Assembly: GCA_963848115.1 (NCBI GenBank)
Contig: CAWKCP010000024.1
Coordinates: 186,001 to 250,000 of the forward strand
Source: JAWKOK01 sp963848115
GTDB lineage: Bacteria; Chloroflexota; Anaerolineae; Caldilineales; Caldilineaceae
Direction of reading: 5' to 3'
Length of the DNA stretch: 64,000 nt
Shown: piece by piece, positions 1 to 8,731 of the stretch
Layout of the letters: every line of letters begins with the position of its first letter
Position numbering within the stretch: position 1 is the first letter of the stretch
Notes under the pieces: generated by a model
The model's database searches: none
Told to the model about the DNA's origin: nothing
Seen by the model: the letters and a program-made list of their open reading frames with translations, nothing else
Made by a program: the position numbers and the translations under genes

Positions 1-651
1 ATGCATACCTACGCCGAGTTCAAGCTGGCCATTTGGGAGCAGGAACGTACGCTTGCCGATTGCGGGCACGGTGCATCCGGTCAGCGCGGCCCCCATGCTT
101 CTTGACTGTTCGATCACGGTCTGGGCAACGGCAGTCACTTCGGCCAATGAACGGCCTTCTTCTGCCGCGGCGCCCGCCATTTTTTCAACCAGGATGGTTG
201 CGCCGAGTCCGCGGCGTTTGCTGGGGTCATCAAGCGCTACATCATCATTGACCAGTACCGACGCGACCTCATAGCCGTCCTCGTCGGCCAGTTCCAGCGC
301 CATGCCCATGTTGAAGACGCCGCCGGCGAAATTTTTCATGATGAAGAGTATGCCGGCGTTGCCGTAAACGGTCTGCATTGCCGCCAGATATTGATCAGGG
401 GTCGGGCTGGTGAAAATTCCGCCGGGACAGGCTGCATCCAGCATGCCAACGCCCACATAGCCCGTATTGAGGGGTTCATGGCCGCTGCCGCTGCCGCTAA
501 TCAGTGAAACTTTGCCCTGAACCGGTGCGTCAATTCGTCGTACGAAATGGGGATGATAGTGGACACGCAGCAAGTTAGGATAGGATAACTCCAGGCCTTC
601 CAAGCTTTCGTTGACAATATCGTTTGGTTCGTTGATCAGCTTCTTGAGCAT
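1..651 (-). CDS. dhaK: Dihydroxyacetone kinase subunit DhaK (3' end outside window)
   Basis: Phosphorylates dihydroxyacetone in the cytoplasm, with a DhaL partner that is not visible here. The frame is open from an ATG at 651 to position 1 (217 codons), so the C-terminal third lies outside the window. Visible family motifs are SGSGSGHEP at residues 52-60 (substrate loop), FTSPTPDQ, KNFAGGVFNMGMALE and VNDDVAL. The last visible residue, His217 in LGVGMH, aligns with the histidine that binds the substrate covalently in DhaK proteins. Whether the phosphate donor is ATP (DhaL) or the PTS (DhaM) cannot be told. Upstream lies a small tandem repeat and a palindromic element rather than an operon partner. 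Confidence 0.93.
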   Translation of the reverse strand, partial: MLKKLINEPNDIVNESLEGLELSYPNLLRVHYHPHFVRRIDAPVQGKVSLISGSGSGHEPLNTGYVGVGMLDAACPGGIFTSPTPDQYLAAMQTVYGNAGILFIMKNFAGGVFNMGMALELADEDGYEVASVLVNDDVALDDPSKRRGLGATILVEKMAGAAAEEGRSLAEVTAVAQTVIEQSRSMGAALTGCTVPAIGKRTFLLPNGQLELGVGMH

Positions 652-694
652 ACTTGCACGGCCGGTAGTCCCAGTTGCAAGACTGTGGGCACTA

Positions 695-732
695 CTTAAC
701 ATAGACACTGCTTAACATAGACACTGCTTAAC
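695..732. repeat. 16-bp tandem repeat, 2.4 copies
   Basis: The unit CTTAACATAGACACTG occurs at 695-710 and 711-726 and begins again at 727-732. It sits directly upstream of dhaK, in its 5' region. No function can be assigned; a tandem operator or simple slippage product are both possible. Confidence 0.8.
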
Positions 733-737
733 TAATC

Positions 738-855
738 ATGACTTTACTGCAAAAAGGAGTCCGGACACGAATTCATACAAATGGTCTCTCGGAGGGCAAC
801 AACACAATTCGTGAAAATTCGTGACCATTCGTGTCAAGAATAGGCTTTCTGCAGT
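738..855. repeat. Imperfect intergenic palindrome, ACACGAAT family
   Basis: The left arm TGACTTTACTGCAAAAAGG is partly mirrored by CTTTCTGCAGTG at the right end. The inside carries GACACGAATT, AATTCGTG and ATTCGTGTC in inverted arrangement. A second, better preserved copy lies at 5286-5418. It looks like a non-coding mobile palindrome between dhaK and rdgB. Confidence 0.7.
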
Positions 856-966
856 GGACCCAATCCTGTTCAGTGATGTCGTATTATACAAACAGACGAG
901 TATATCACCTACATCAACCATAGTGCATTGTAGACTTGTTGCCGCCATTATGCAATTTCGGTTTTA

Positions 967-1563
967 TCACCCAATCATCCGGCTCAGCACCTCTTTGGCT
1001 GCCAATGACGCCTTGCCGCGGTGGCTGATTTGGTTCTTGACTTCAGCGGGCAGTTCGGCCATGGTGGCGTCACGCTCCGGCATAAAAAAGACGGGATCAT
1101 AGCCGAATCCGTTCTTGCCGCGGGGCCGGTCGATGATGATTCCCTCAACTGTATCGTCGACGGTTTCGACGCGGCCGTCGGGCGTTGCCAAGGCGACGAC
1201 ACAGCGAAAACGGGCGCTCCACGCTTCATCCGGCTGTTGCTCAAGCTCTGCAATCAACTTTCGATACCGATCTTCGTCGCTGGCAGCCGGCCCGGCATAG
1301 CGAGCGGAATAGATCCCCGGCCGCCCGCCGAGTGCATCGACCTCCAGCCCGCTGTCATCGGCCCAGGTCCAGAGTCCTGACGCTTCGGCATAGGTGCGAG
1401 CTTTCAGAATGGCGTTTTCGGAAAAGGTTGAACCGGTCTCCTCAACATCAAAGCGGATGCCGGCTTCATCCAAATTCACAACGTCCAAAGCCAGATCGGC
1501 GAGTAGGCCACGATATTCAAGCAGCTTGCCGGCGTTGTGTGTGGCGATTAGAAGTTTCTGCAT
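967..1563 (-). CDS. rdgB: RdgB/HAM1 non-canonical purine NTP pyrophosphatase
   Basis: Hydrolyses dITP, XTP and ITP to monophosphates and so cleans the nucleotide pool. The 198-residue product has the expected family length. Motifs: ATHNAGKLLEY near the N-terminus (substrate and phosphate binding), ADDSGLEVDALGG, GIYSARYAG and GKNGFGYDPVF. The start at 1563 is chosen because GGAGAG lies 4 bases upstream of the ATG; an in-frame upstream ATG would add 14 unrelated residues. It is divergent from the PRPP synthetase gene, with about 170 bp between them. Confidence 0.95.
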   Translation of the reverse strand: MQKLLIATHNAGKLLEYRGLLADLALDVVNLDEAGIRFDVEETGSTFSENAILKARTYAEASGLWTWADDSGLEVDALGGRPGIYSARYAGPAASDEDRYRKLIAELEQQPDEAWSARFRCVVALATPDGRVETVDDTVEGIIIDRPRGKNGFGYDPVFFMPERDATMAELPAEVKNQISHRGKASLAAKEVLSRMIG

Positions 1564-1733
1564 TTTCTCTCCTTCAATACTTTGACCCGGCCAAAAGGGT
1601 ATCATATAATTTCCTCGAAGTCAGCAAGCGACTCCCCATTGTGCCGTGTAGACGGATCTTCCGATCTGCCTGTGGGTTACTGAACAGCTGTCTTTCATGG
1701 GCATACAACCCGTACAGAAAGAAGTGGTCAAGT

Positions 1734-2690
1734 ATGGTTGAATCCTACCACCCTCTCCGCATTTTCAGTGGGTCGGCACACCCGGCTCTCGCACGGCGCA
1801 TCGCAGACATTCTGGACGTTGGGATGGGGCAGTCCACAACCACGTATCTGCCCGACAGTGAGATCCATGTCATGATCGATGAGGTTGTGCGTGACCAGGA
1901 TATCTTCATCGTCCAGCCCTGTTCTGCGCCGGTCAACGATCACTTGATGGAATTGCTGCTCTATATCGATGCCTTTCGTCGGGCTAGTGCACATAGCGTC
2001 AGCGTAGTCATGCCCTACTTCCCCTATGCCCGTCAAGAGCGCATGGCCCGCGGCCGTGAAGCGGTTAGCGCCCGTGCTGTTGTCAATATGCTCGAGATGC
2101 AGGGGGTGAGACGCGTCATCTACGTGGACATCCACAATCGGGCAATTCAAGGTTTTTTCAATGTGCCCGTCGATCCGCTCAGTGCCGTGCCGTTGCTGGG
2201 CGACTATTTCCGGAAGCCGGAGTTTGCCAATGCAGCCATCGTCAGCCCGGATGTAGGCCGCGCCGGTATGGCTGGCCGCTATGCAGAACATACCAATCTG
2301 CCGCTGGTCGTGATGCACAAGCGACGGACTGATTTCAGTTCGACGGAGACAACTCACGTTGTTGGTGATATCGAGGGACGCAATCCAATTATCATCGACG
2401 ACGTTATGGCAGGCGGTAGTGTGCTGAAGCAAGTCGATGCGCTCTACGATGCTGGGGCCACGGGCAAAGCCTACTTTGCCGTGACCCATGGGGTCCTGTT
2501 GCCCAGTGCGCTCGAGCGGTTGGAGAGCGATGACCGCATTGAGAAGTTGGTGGTGACCAATACCGTGGCTGTGCCGCCGGAGAAGCGTACGGGCAAGGTC
2601 GAGGTCCTCTCCATCGCTCCCTTGCTTGCCGACATCATTAGCCGGATTTACAGAGGCGAAAGTATTTCTGAGATGCTTGTTCTCGGATAG
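1734..2690 (+). CDS. prs: Ribose-phosphate pyrophosphokinase (PRPP synthetase) family
   Basis: Makes PRPP from ribose 5-phosphate and ATP for nucleotide, His and Trp synthesis. The 318-residue length is typical. Recognisable motifs are MPYFPYARQERM (canonical PYxxYARQDR), DIHNRAIQGFFNVPVD (canonical DLHxxQIQGFF), IVSPDVG and the PRPP-binding loop IIIDDVMAGGS. The frame is open far upstream but those residues are antisense to rdgB, so the ATG at 1734 is preferred. Several active-site loops depart from the consensus (DIHNR for DLHAG, MHKRR for VDKRR), so it may be a variant paralogue. It is followed after 11 bp by a bactofilin gene in the same direction. Confidence 0.88.
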   Translation: MVESYHPLRIFSGSAHPALARRIADILDVGMGQSTTTYLPDSEIHVMIDEVVRDQDIFIVQPCSAPVNDHLMELLLYIDAFRRASAHSVSVVMPYFPYARQERMARGREAVSARAVVNMLEMQGVRRVIYVDIHNRAIQGFFNVPVDPLSAVPLLGDYFRKPEFANAAIVSPDVGRAGMAGRYAEHTNLPLVVMHKRRTDFSSTETTHVVGDIEGRNPIIIDDVMAGGSVLKQVDALYDAGATGKAYFAVTHGVLLPSALERLESDDRIEKLVVTNTVAVPPEKRTGKVEVLSIAPLLADIISRIYRGESISEMLVLG

Positions 2691-2701
2691 AGGAGGGACG
2701 T

Positions 2702-3151
2702 TTGTTTGGTCAATATCGCAGACCAGAACCGGATGCTATTGAAGTAATCATCGGCCCGCGGGCATCGTTCAGCGGCAACCTGCAATGTGACGCGAGTATT
2801 CGCATTGACGGTGCTGTGGACGGAGGCCAAATCGAGACGCCGTCCAATGTAATCCTCACGGAGACGGCGCGGGTCGAATGCAATATCAAGGCAAAGACGA
2901 TTAGCATCCGCGGCGTCTACCGCGGTGTCGTCCATGCTGACCGCGTCGAGTTGTTGGCCGGCAGTCAGGTCTATGGCTCGCTGAACGTAGGCAGCTTTTT
3001 TATGGATGAGGGTGTTTCATTGCACGCCGAGCTGAATATTCAAGGATCGGGCCAAGAAGAGCGATTGGCATTACCGCAGCCTGCGAAGACCGGTGGCACA
3101 ATACCTGTCGTGGGCAGTATCGATGATCAGAATCTCGACGCTGCGGAATAG
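2702..3151 (+). CDS. Bactofilin family polymer-forming protein
   Basis: A 149-residue protein with the DUF583/bactofilin beta-helix, a cytoskeletal scaffold that polymerises without nucleotide. The repeating pattern is visible as GNLQCDASIRIDGAVDG, NVILTETARVECNIKAKTISIRG, YRGVVHADRVELLAGSQVYG and GVSLHAELNIQG. It starts with TTG, preceded by GAGGAGGGAC, a strong ribosome binding site that decides the start. It begins 11 bp after the PRPP synthetase stop, so the two are probably cotranscribed. The C-terminal tail is polar and non-conserved. Confidence 0.87.
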   Translation: MFGQYRRPEPDAIEVIIGPRASFSGNLQCDASIRIDGAVDGGQIETPSNVILTETARVECNIKAKTISIRGVYRGVVHADRVELLAGSQVYGSLNVGSFFMDEGVSLHAELNIQGSGQEERLALPQPAKTGGTIPVVGSIDDQNLDAAE

Positions 3152-3204
3152 GGCGATACTTATCGCCGAATTATCAAGAAATCGCCTCTACAGGGAGCAA
3201 GAAA

Positions 3205-3720
3205 ATGAGTGAACGTACACTGCCGTTCGGCAGCGATAGCGTTGTGCATTTGAGCGGCAACGAGCTAACCGTCGGTGACAAGGCGCCGGAAGTCAGTCTC
3301 TCCATCGGGGGAGTGTCGCAGTACAAACTGCTTGGCGATTCCGCCGGCAAGGTCCGCCTGATCAGTGTCGTGCCCAGTATCGATACGGGTCTGTGTGATG
3401 CTCAGACCCGCCGTATGAACGAGGAAGCAAGCAATATGGGTGACAATGTCATCATCTTCACGGTCAGTGCAGATTTGCCCGCTGCTCAGGCGCGCTGGTG
3501 TGGCGCGTCCGGCGTAGACAAGGTGAAGATGCTCTCCGATCATATGGATATGGCCTTCGGCAATGCCTATGGCACCACTATCAAAGAACTTCGCCTGGAT
3601 CAACGTGCTGTCTTCATTATTGACGCCAACGACACCGTTCGTTACGCTGAATATGTGCCTGAACTCGGCCTGCATCCAGACTATGACGCTGCATTGGCGG
3701 CGCTGGGCGAGATTGCGTAG
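3205..3720 (+). CDS. tpx: Thiol peroxidase Tpx (atypical 2-Cys peroxiredoxin)
   Basis: Reduces hydroperoxides with thioredoxin. The 171-residue length matches the family. The peroxidatic cysteine is Cys64 in VPSIDTGLCDAQTRRMN and the resolving cysteine is Cys99 in SADLPAAQARWC, the spacing that defines Tpx. A GGGAG box lies before the ATG. The gene follows the bactofilin gene after 53 bp. Confidence 0.95.
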   Translation: MSERTLPFGSDSVVHLSGNELTVGDKAPEVSLSIGGVSQYKLLGDSAGKVRLISVVPSIDTGLCDAQTRRMNEEASNMGDNVIIFTVSADLPAAQARWCGASGVDKVKMLSDHMDMAFGNAYGTTIKELRLDQRAVFIIDANDTVRYAEYVPELGLHPDYDAALAALGEIA

Positions 3721-3899
3721 GGTACTGATGCGCACATCGTAATAGCTCGCATGACGATATGGATTGCCGTATTGGGGCCATTAGGTAGCCACCAATCGGC
3801 AAATTACGAATAGAGATTCTCATCAGAAACCTTACGCAGTATGTAGCACGCAGCATATAGAAGCGCCATCTTCCTATCCCACCGACCAGGAGCCTGACC

Positions 3900-4569
3900 G
3901 TGTCCATCTGGCTGACCGTACCCATTGCAGCACTGCTGGGATATCTTCTCGGCTCGATTCCTGTCGGACTGTGGGTATGCCGTCTCTTTGGCGTCGACAT
4001 CCGCACCGTCGGCAGCGGACGCACCGGTGGCACCAACGCCTGGCGGGCGGCTGGCCTCAAGGCCGCGATTCCGACTATCATCGGTGACGCCGTCAAGGGA
4101 GCGATCGCCGTCTGGCTGACGCGTGCGCTCTTCTATCAGATCTTCCCCGAACCCGGCATCATGACCATCGACGAAGCCACCATGCGCCAGACCGTCGTGC
4201 AACTGAGCGCAGCCCTCGCCGGGGGTATGGCCGTCATCGGTCACAACTGGTCGATCTTCAACGGCTTCAAGGGCGGAGCAGGCGGCGTCACCAGCGCAGC
4301 GACGGCCATGGCCATCTCGCCGCTGGTCGGCGGCATGGTCTGGATCATCGGCGCCTTCCTCTATCTGGTGGACGCGCATTGCCTCAGTTGCCACCTTCAG
4401 CGTAGGTCTTAGCGCTTTCGCCATCTTCCTCATTCTGGGCGTCAATCAACTGTCGCCCTGGCCCTATATCGTATTTGGCGTGATCGCCCTGGTCTCAGTC
4501 ATGGTCGCGCTCAAGGGCAACCGCGAGAAGATCCGTACCCAAGAGGAGCGGGTTATTTCGTTGTGGTAG
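3900..4569 (+). CDS. plsY: Glycerol-3-phosphate acyltransferase PlsY (one frameshift near 4371)
   Basis: Membrane enzyme that transfers the acyl group from acyl-phosphate to sn-glycerol 3-phosphate, first step of phospholipid synthesis. Family motifs: LLGSIPVGLWV, GSGRTGGTNAWR and GHNWSIFNGFKGGAGG, with several hydrophobic segments. It starts with GTG. The frame breaks at LYLVDAHC; skipping one G near 4371 restores TRIASVATFSVG and continues to the stop at 4567-4569 through hydrophobic segments and a basic tail. The single extra base is either a sequencing error or a recent mutation in an essential gene; error is more likely. Confidence 0.87.
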
Positions 4570-4572
4570 GGG

Positions 4573-4682
4573 AAAGACTTCACCACGGAGGCACAGAAGG
4601 ACCACAAAGTTCACGGAGAAACCATTTCCTTGTTTTTTCCTTTGTGAACTCTGTCTGTTCTCCGTGCCTGTGGTGAAGTTCT
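4573..4682. repeat. Large imperfect inverted repeat between convergent genes
   Basis: The left arm begins GACTTCACCACGGAGGCACAG; the right arm, read in reverse complement, begins GAACTTCACCACAGGCACGG and both continue with related GTTCAC and CACAAAG blocks. It fills the space between the convergent plsY and DinB genes, so it could act as a two-way terminator. Similar palindromes are scattered through the window. Confidence 0.7.
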
Positions 4683-5152
4683 TATCTTTTCGCCGCTAGC
4701 GTGCGTGTGATCTGATCGATGTGGGCCTCTCCATGGTCGACGTATAGACTCAGTTGTCGCTCAAGCGTGATGGTGTTGCCGCTGGTGAATTGGCCGGTAC
4801 GCTGCCATTCTTCCCCGGATAGACTCTCCCAGAATACTACCCATCGTTCATGCAGGCTGCGCAGCAGCGCCAGCGAGGCCGTCAGGTCTGCTGTGCTTGC
4901 GTCAGGCAACGCTGCCCATCGATCCTGGTCGTAGGAGCGCAGCATTGGATGATCCTCGGTCATCATCAGCTTGCAGCGGATGTAGCTGTTCATGTGCGAG
5001 TCGGCCAGATGATGGACGTTCTGGGCCACCGTCCATTCGTCAGGCAGATAGTGGGTCGTCAACTGCTCCGGAGTCAGATCTGAGACCAATGCCTCGATCT
5101 GATCGGGCAACAGTGCGATCTTGGCGATCTGGTTTGTTCTTTCCTCCGACAT
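4682..5152 (-). CDS. DinB/YfiT-like metal-dependent protein
   Basis: A 156-residue four-helix-bundle protein of the DinB superfamily, which includes thiol-S-transferases (bacillithiol, mycothiol). Histidines in the expected positions are NVHHLADSHM in the first half and DHGEAHIDQI near the C-terminus; together they form the metal triad. The start at 5152 is supported by GGGGAGG upstream. Substrate is unknown. Confidence 0.82.
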   Translation of the reverse strand: MSEERTNQIAKIALLPDQIEALVSDLTPEQLTTHYLPDEWTVAQNVHHLADSHMNSYIRCKLMMTEDHPMLRSYDQDRWAALPDASTADLTASLALLRSLHERWVVFWESLSGEEWQRTGQFTSGNTITLERQLSLYVDHGEAHIDQITRTLAAKR

Positions 5153-5285
5153 GGCACTTTCCTCCCCATTTCCTGCGGCTGCGATCTGCATCCAGCCAAG
5201 TGTATCATTCTCTTCTTTAGCGTCCAACCGTCCGCAATTCATGAGGGCGCAATCTCCCATATCTGTGTCTTACCTTTTTTATCTG

Positions 5286-5418
5286 TGACTCCACTGCAAA
5301 AAGGGACTAGACACGAATTTACACGAATTGTCACGAATTTTCCCCTCTGGCACCATGCCATATTTCGTGTAAATTCATGATAATTCGTGTCCAGAAAAAC
5401 CTTTTTGCAGCAGAGTCA
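5286..5418. repeat. Palindromic element, ACACGAAT family, best preserved copy
   Basis: Ends are TGACTCCACTGCAAAAAGG and CCTTTTTGCAGCAGAGTCA, an almost perfect inverted repeat. The inside holds ACACGAATT, CACGAATT, TTTCGTGTAAATT and AATTCGTGT. It lies immediately upstream of an enolase-superfamily gene that has lost its N-terminal domain. It is related to 738-855. Confidence 0.8.
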
Positions 5419-5479
5419 TCTGTGTAAATCTGTGGCAAAAAATAACAGACAAAATCTCACAAGAGATAGAAGGAAACCC

Positions 5480-6461
5480 ATGCAGATCAGCGCCATCTGG
5501 CAGGAACTCTACCGCAGCCAATATTTTGAAGGCGGACGTGTGCTGACCGCGGCCATCTCGGCCATCGACATCGCACTCTACGATATTGCAGGAAAGGCGC
5601 TGGGCGTGCCCGTCTACCAGTTGCTGGGCGGCAAACTCCGAGATCTGGTGCCCTGTTTCGCGACCACCCGCGTGGCCGCCGGGCTGGAGCTGATGGACGA
5701 CATCCAGCTGCTGCTCGAAAACGGTTGGAATGTGATTCGCACGATTCCGGGTTATGTCGCCCACGGCGGGGGCGGCGGCCTCTTCGAGCCGCGCGAGTCC
5801 ATCGGCACAACTGCACACTGGCTGACCAGGGCGCGTGAGCAGTTCGGTCCCGACTTCGTGCTGGGCATCGACTACCACCACCGGCTCAACGTGGCCGAAG
5901 CGGCTTCGTTCTGCCAGCGCATGCCCTCCGGCGTGCTCGATTTTCTGGAAGAACCCATCCGTGACGAGACGCCCGAGGCCTATGAACAGTTGCGTACCAT
6001 GACCGGCATTCCCATGGCCATCGGCGAGGAGATGTCGAGCAAGTGGCAGTTCCTTCCCTATATCGAGCGTGGCATCACCAACTTCGCGCGTGTCGACGTC
6101 TGCAACCTGGGCGGTCTGACCGAGTCAATGAAGGTGGGCGGCCATGGCTGAGGCCCACTACATCGATCTCAGGCCCCACAATCTGCTGGGCGCGGTCTGC
6201 ACTGCGGCGACGATTCATCTGGCTGCAGCCGTGCCCAACTTTGCCTGGCTGGAGGTACGCTCCTCGCCCACCGAGAAGCGCAAGTTCATCGACGAAGAGA
6301 TCTTCACGTTGGACTGCCGGCAGGACGGGCCGAACTTCACGGTGCCGAACACGCCGGGACTCGGCGTCGAGGTGGATGAAGATGCGATCAGTAAGCAGGA
6401 GTTCAATATGTGGGAAGCGCCGAAACTGTATCGACGGGATGGATCGGTGCAGAATTGGTGA
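5480..6461 (+). pseudogene. Mandelate racemase/muconate lactonizing enzyme family protein, 5'-truncated and frameshifted
   Basis: Enolase-superfamily sugar-acid dehydratase or racemase. The frame begins at MQISAIWQELYRSQYF, which corresponds to the end of the N-terminal capping domain; about 80-90 residues are missing and a palindromic element sits in their place. The barrel is recognisable: AAISAIDIALYDIAGKALG, LGIDYHHRL, FLEEPIRDE, MAIGEEM. Near 6133 one extra G breaks the frame (VGGHG then stop); skipping it gives the continuation MAEAHYIDLRPHN to the end at 6461. The truncation is structural and makes function unlikely. A complete family member lies at 50736-52058. Confidence 0.85.
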
Positions 6462-6506
6462 GGGGTCAGAGGGCGAGTTTATCGAACTGGGAATAGAGTG
6501 GTGGGG

Positions 6507-6575
6507 GCGATGTAGCACAGTCGGCTAGGGCAGTGGAGCAACCAGTCTAACGTTGGTCTCGTCTGCATGCGTTGG
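6507..6575. repeat. Diverged repeat, copy 1
   Basis: The segment GGGGCGATGTAGCACAGTC through CAGTCTAACGTTGG is matched by 7770-7840 (AGTCGGCT, GGCAGTG, CAGTCTAACG shared). It lies in the 280-bp stretch 6462-6740, where no gene is recognised. Confidence 0.5.
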
Positions 6576-6740
6576 CCGGCGCGAGACGTGCGTCAGCACG
6601 GTGAGTGACAGACGCGATTGTCAGGCGCAAGCCAACGTTCGGCAAAGGCCGGACGCACCACGGTGGCAGGTACGCAGTCAACCCACCGGAAACCCAGGCC
6701 GTCGGCCTATCGCACATGCGGGGCACTTCGTTTGAGCCCG

Positions 6741-7370
6741 CTAGACCTTGATGGGTGTGTGGGGATAGTTCGGCTGGCGATTCTGAAACGACAGAATATT
6801 AGGTTTCTGGATCACTCCCGCATCAATATCCACTGCCCGTCGAATGGTTTCATTTTGCTGCCATTCATCACGACCGGCCACAACAGTTGGTAAATGGACA
6901 ATGAGTGCTGCGGAGACCGATCGCGACGCACTTTCCCAGAGATAGCTCGGTGTATGATCCACAGCGTAGTAATCTATGGGTCCAATTTTGATGATAGGAT
7001 CTTTAAATGTGGTTGGTTTGGCGAAAAAGAAGCCCATCCCCTCGTCGCAACTACTATCAATGATCAGACAACCTGGCTTGAGCGATGTTTCTTCCTCTTC
7101 GGTCACGAAATTCATGGGGTTGCCAGGCTCTTGAAATATGCCATTGATGATAATATCTGATTCGCTGATCAGATCGGTCAACGGCCGCTCAGTACCATCG
7201 TGCTCCACTACCAACATGCGTGCTTCGCCCTCAATGCCTTCGCGAATACGGACATAGTGACAACTATCAACTGGCGACGAACGTGTTCAGGAATGCGGGG
7301 CAAATGCTCCGGGTGGATTGGCACTCGTCGCTCGTCTTCTTTTTTCAAGTTCCAATGACGCCAAATGATA
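6741..7370 (-). pseudogene. N5-(carboxyethyl)ornithine synthase / alanine dehydrogenase-like fragment
   Basis: Read on the minus strand, an N-terminal piece WNLKKEDERRVPIHPEHLP (near 7360-7260) is joined by deletion and frameshift to VRIREGIEGEARMLVVEHDG and then to an intact C-terminal part with SDIIINGIFQEP, CLIIDSSCDEGMGF, YYAVDHTPSYLWESAS and ending at 6741. These motifs are typical of the AlaDH/PNT-related CEO synthase group (NADPH-dependent reductive condensation of pyruvate with an amino group). Most of the N-terminal domain is lost, so it is a remnant. Confidence 0.75.
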
Positions 7371-7387
7371 ACTTGCTCACGTTGTTT

Positions 7388-7845
7388 CCTGTCTCTGGAT
7401 GGTCCGGCAGACGTGCAAAACAGATGCTACCCACTGAGTATTGATCCAGCGAGCGAAACTGTCAATCGGCGCGTATCTATCCCTGGCAGGTGACAGCCAA
7501 AGGACTGTCCGCTTTGTCACGACGCTGCGCTCGACCCCGCAGGCCGTCCTTGATAGATCGTTTGGCTCGCCGACTCCGCCGGATCGGCGATTGTTCGACC
7601 GAGGACAGCGACACGGCCTGCCCCGTTGGAACAGTGCCTGACACCAGTTCGGCGCTAGTTTGAGACCAAGGCCCTGGGGGGCAGCGTAGTGACGATCTGT
7701 GGTTTCGGTCAGGTGCAGTACTGCTGGCGATGGGTTGGAGGACGAACCAATCGGACAGGGGACAACATGATGGGGGCGATTTGGCGAAGTCGGCTGAGGC
7801 AGTGAAACAATCAGTCTAACGCCGGTATCAGCAGACGTCCGAACT
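7388..7845. repeat. Cluster of three diverged repeat segments
   Basis: Contains GGATGGTCCGGCAGACGTGC (7396 on), shared with 15155 and 28120; a block around 7588-7770 related to 13696-13880; and 7770-7840 related to 6507-6575. On the minus strand the middle block encodes PAVLHLTETTDRHYA and KLAPNWCQALFQRG, related to the peptide SAVLRLTRATIWRYVA and KLPPLWCQALLQQG at the second copy, so it is probably a decayed gene with a helix-turn-helix-like segment. Confidence 0.5.
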
Positions 7846-8158
7846 GACTTTCTAACGCTATCATATGGCAGCAGATAAAATTGGGCCACAATCTCTTTAT
7901 TAGCGCAGGTCTTCGACCGATCCGTTGTATGCGCATGTTAGGCGGTTTCAAAAGGTTTGCTGGTTTTTGGAAGAAGGTTACGCGACAAGACTCTTTTCGA
8001 TCTACTACCCCTGGAAATGAAGAACTTCATGCAATCCTTAGGACGTACAATTGGAGCAGCCCTCACAAGGCGTCACCACTAGGTTGACTGGATTTACTGG
8101 TTAGAATTTGACGCATGCTCATTCATGAACGAGATGACCTCTTCATAACTGGGGGAAT
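7846..8158. other. Stretch without recognisable gene
   Basis: No conserved coding signal, RNA gene or repeat was recognised. A small open frame (7881-8087, plus strand) has no family resemblance. Confidence 0.4.
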
Positions 8159-8540
8159 TTAAGATACCAGGAAATGATTGACACACAAGCGCAGCGAGGG
8201 CAGAAGCGAATGCAATCGATTTTCTATTGGGCCATTTCTTATGGCAGGGGTGCTCATGTGAGGATACGTTTCTCTTAGGTACTCCTCAGAGATAATCGCG
8301 ACCTCAGAGGCCAAGAAGATCGGGTCATCAAATTTGCAGTCCACCGTGACAATAGGCCTGTTGAAGGATTTTGCATATGTGGCTACTTGTAAAGATGCTT
8401 CGCCAAAAAAGGGATCCAAACAGATGATTTGAGCATTTTGAAGGTCTATTTTCTTGGGGAGATTCCAGCTTTTCTCTTCCGATAACTGCTCATAAGTCCC
8501 GAAGATCGTTGTGAATATTTCTTGCTTCTGTGACGCGAAA
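8159..8540 (-). pseudogene. PfkB-family carbohydrate kinase fragment
   Basis: On the minus strand the reading EIFTTIFGTYEQLS, IICLDPFFGEASL, YAKSFNRPIVTVDC and VAIISEEYLRETYP resembles the central part of PfkB-type sugar kinases. The N-terminal substrate motif and the C-terminal GAGD motif are absent, and the frame ends at a stop after NHFLVS. It is a remnant of a gene that may once have belonged with the PQQ/DUF1961 genes upstream. Confidence 0.55.
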
Positions 8541-8731
8541 GATGCGCATCGGGTTGAATGAGCTCCAAATACAGTAGCTCACGATATCAAGAAAAGCGAG
8601 ATTCTTCGCTGGCATCGCGTCGGAGTGGAGGGGCCCAATTGACCTACGTACAAGAAATTAGCCCGACTGCGGCAAGAGATGCTCTGTCACCTCCTTTGGA
8701 AACGCGCTGCCCGACGAGCGCTGTGCCAACG

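Noticed and set aside
1185..1733. Upstream extension of the PRPP synthetase frame to about 500 residues
   Set aside because: The added residues are antisense to rdgB and have no family similarity; the ATG at 1734 gives the normal length.
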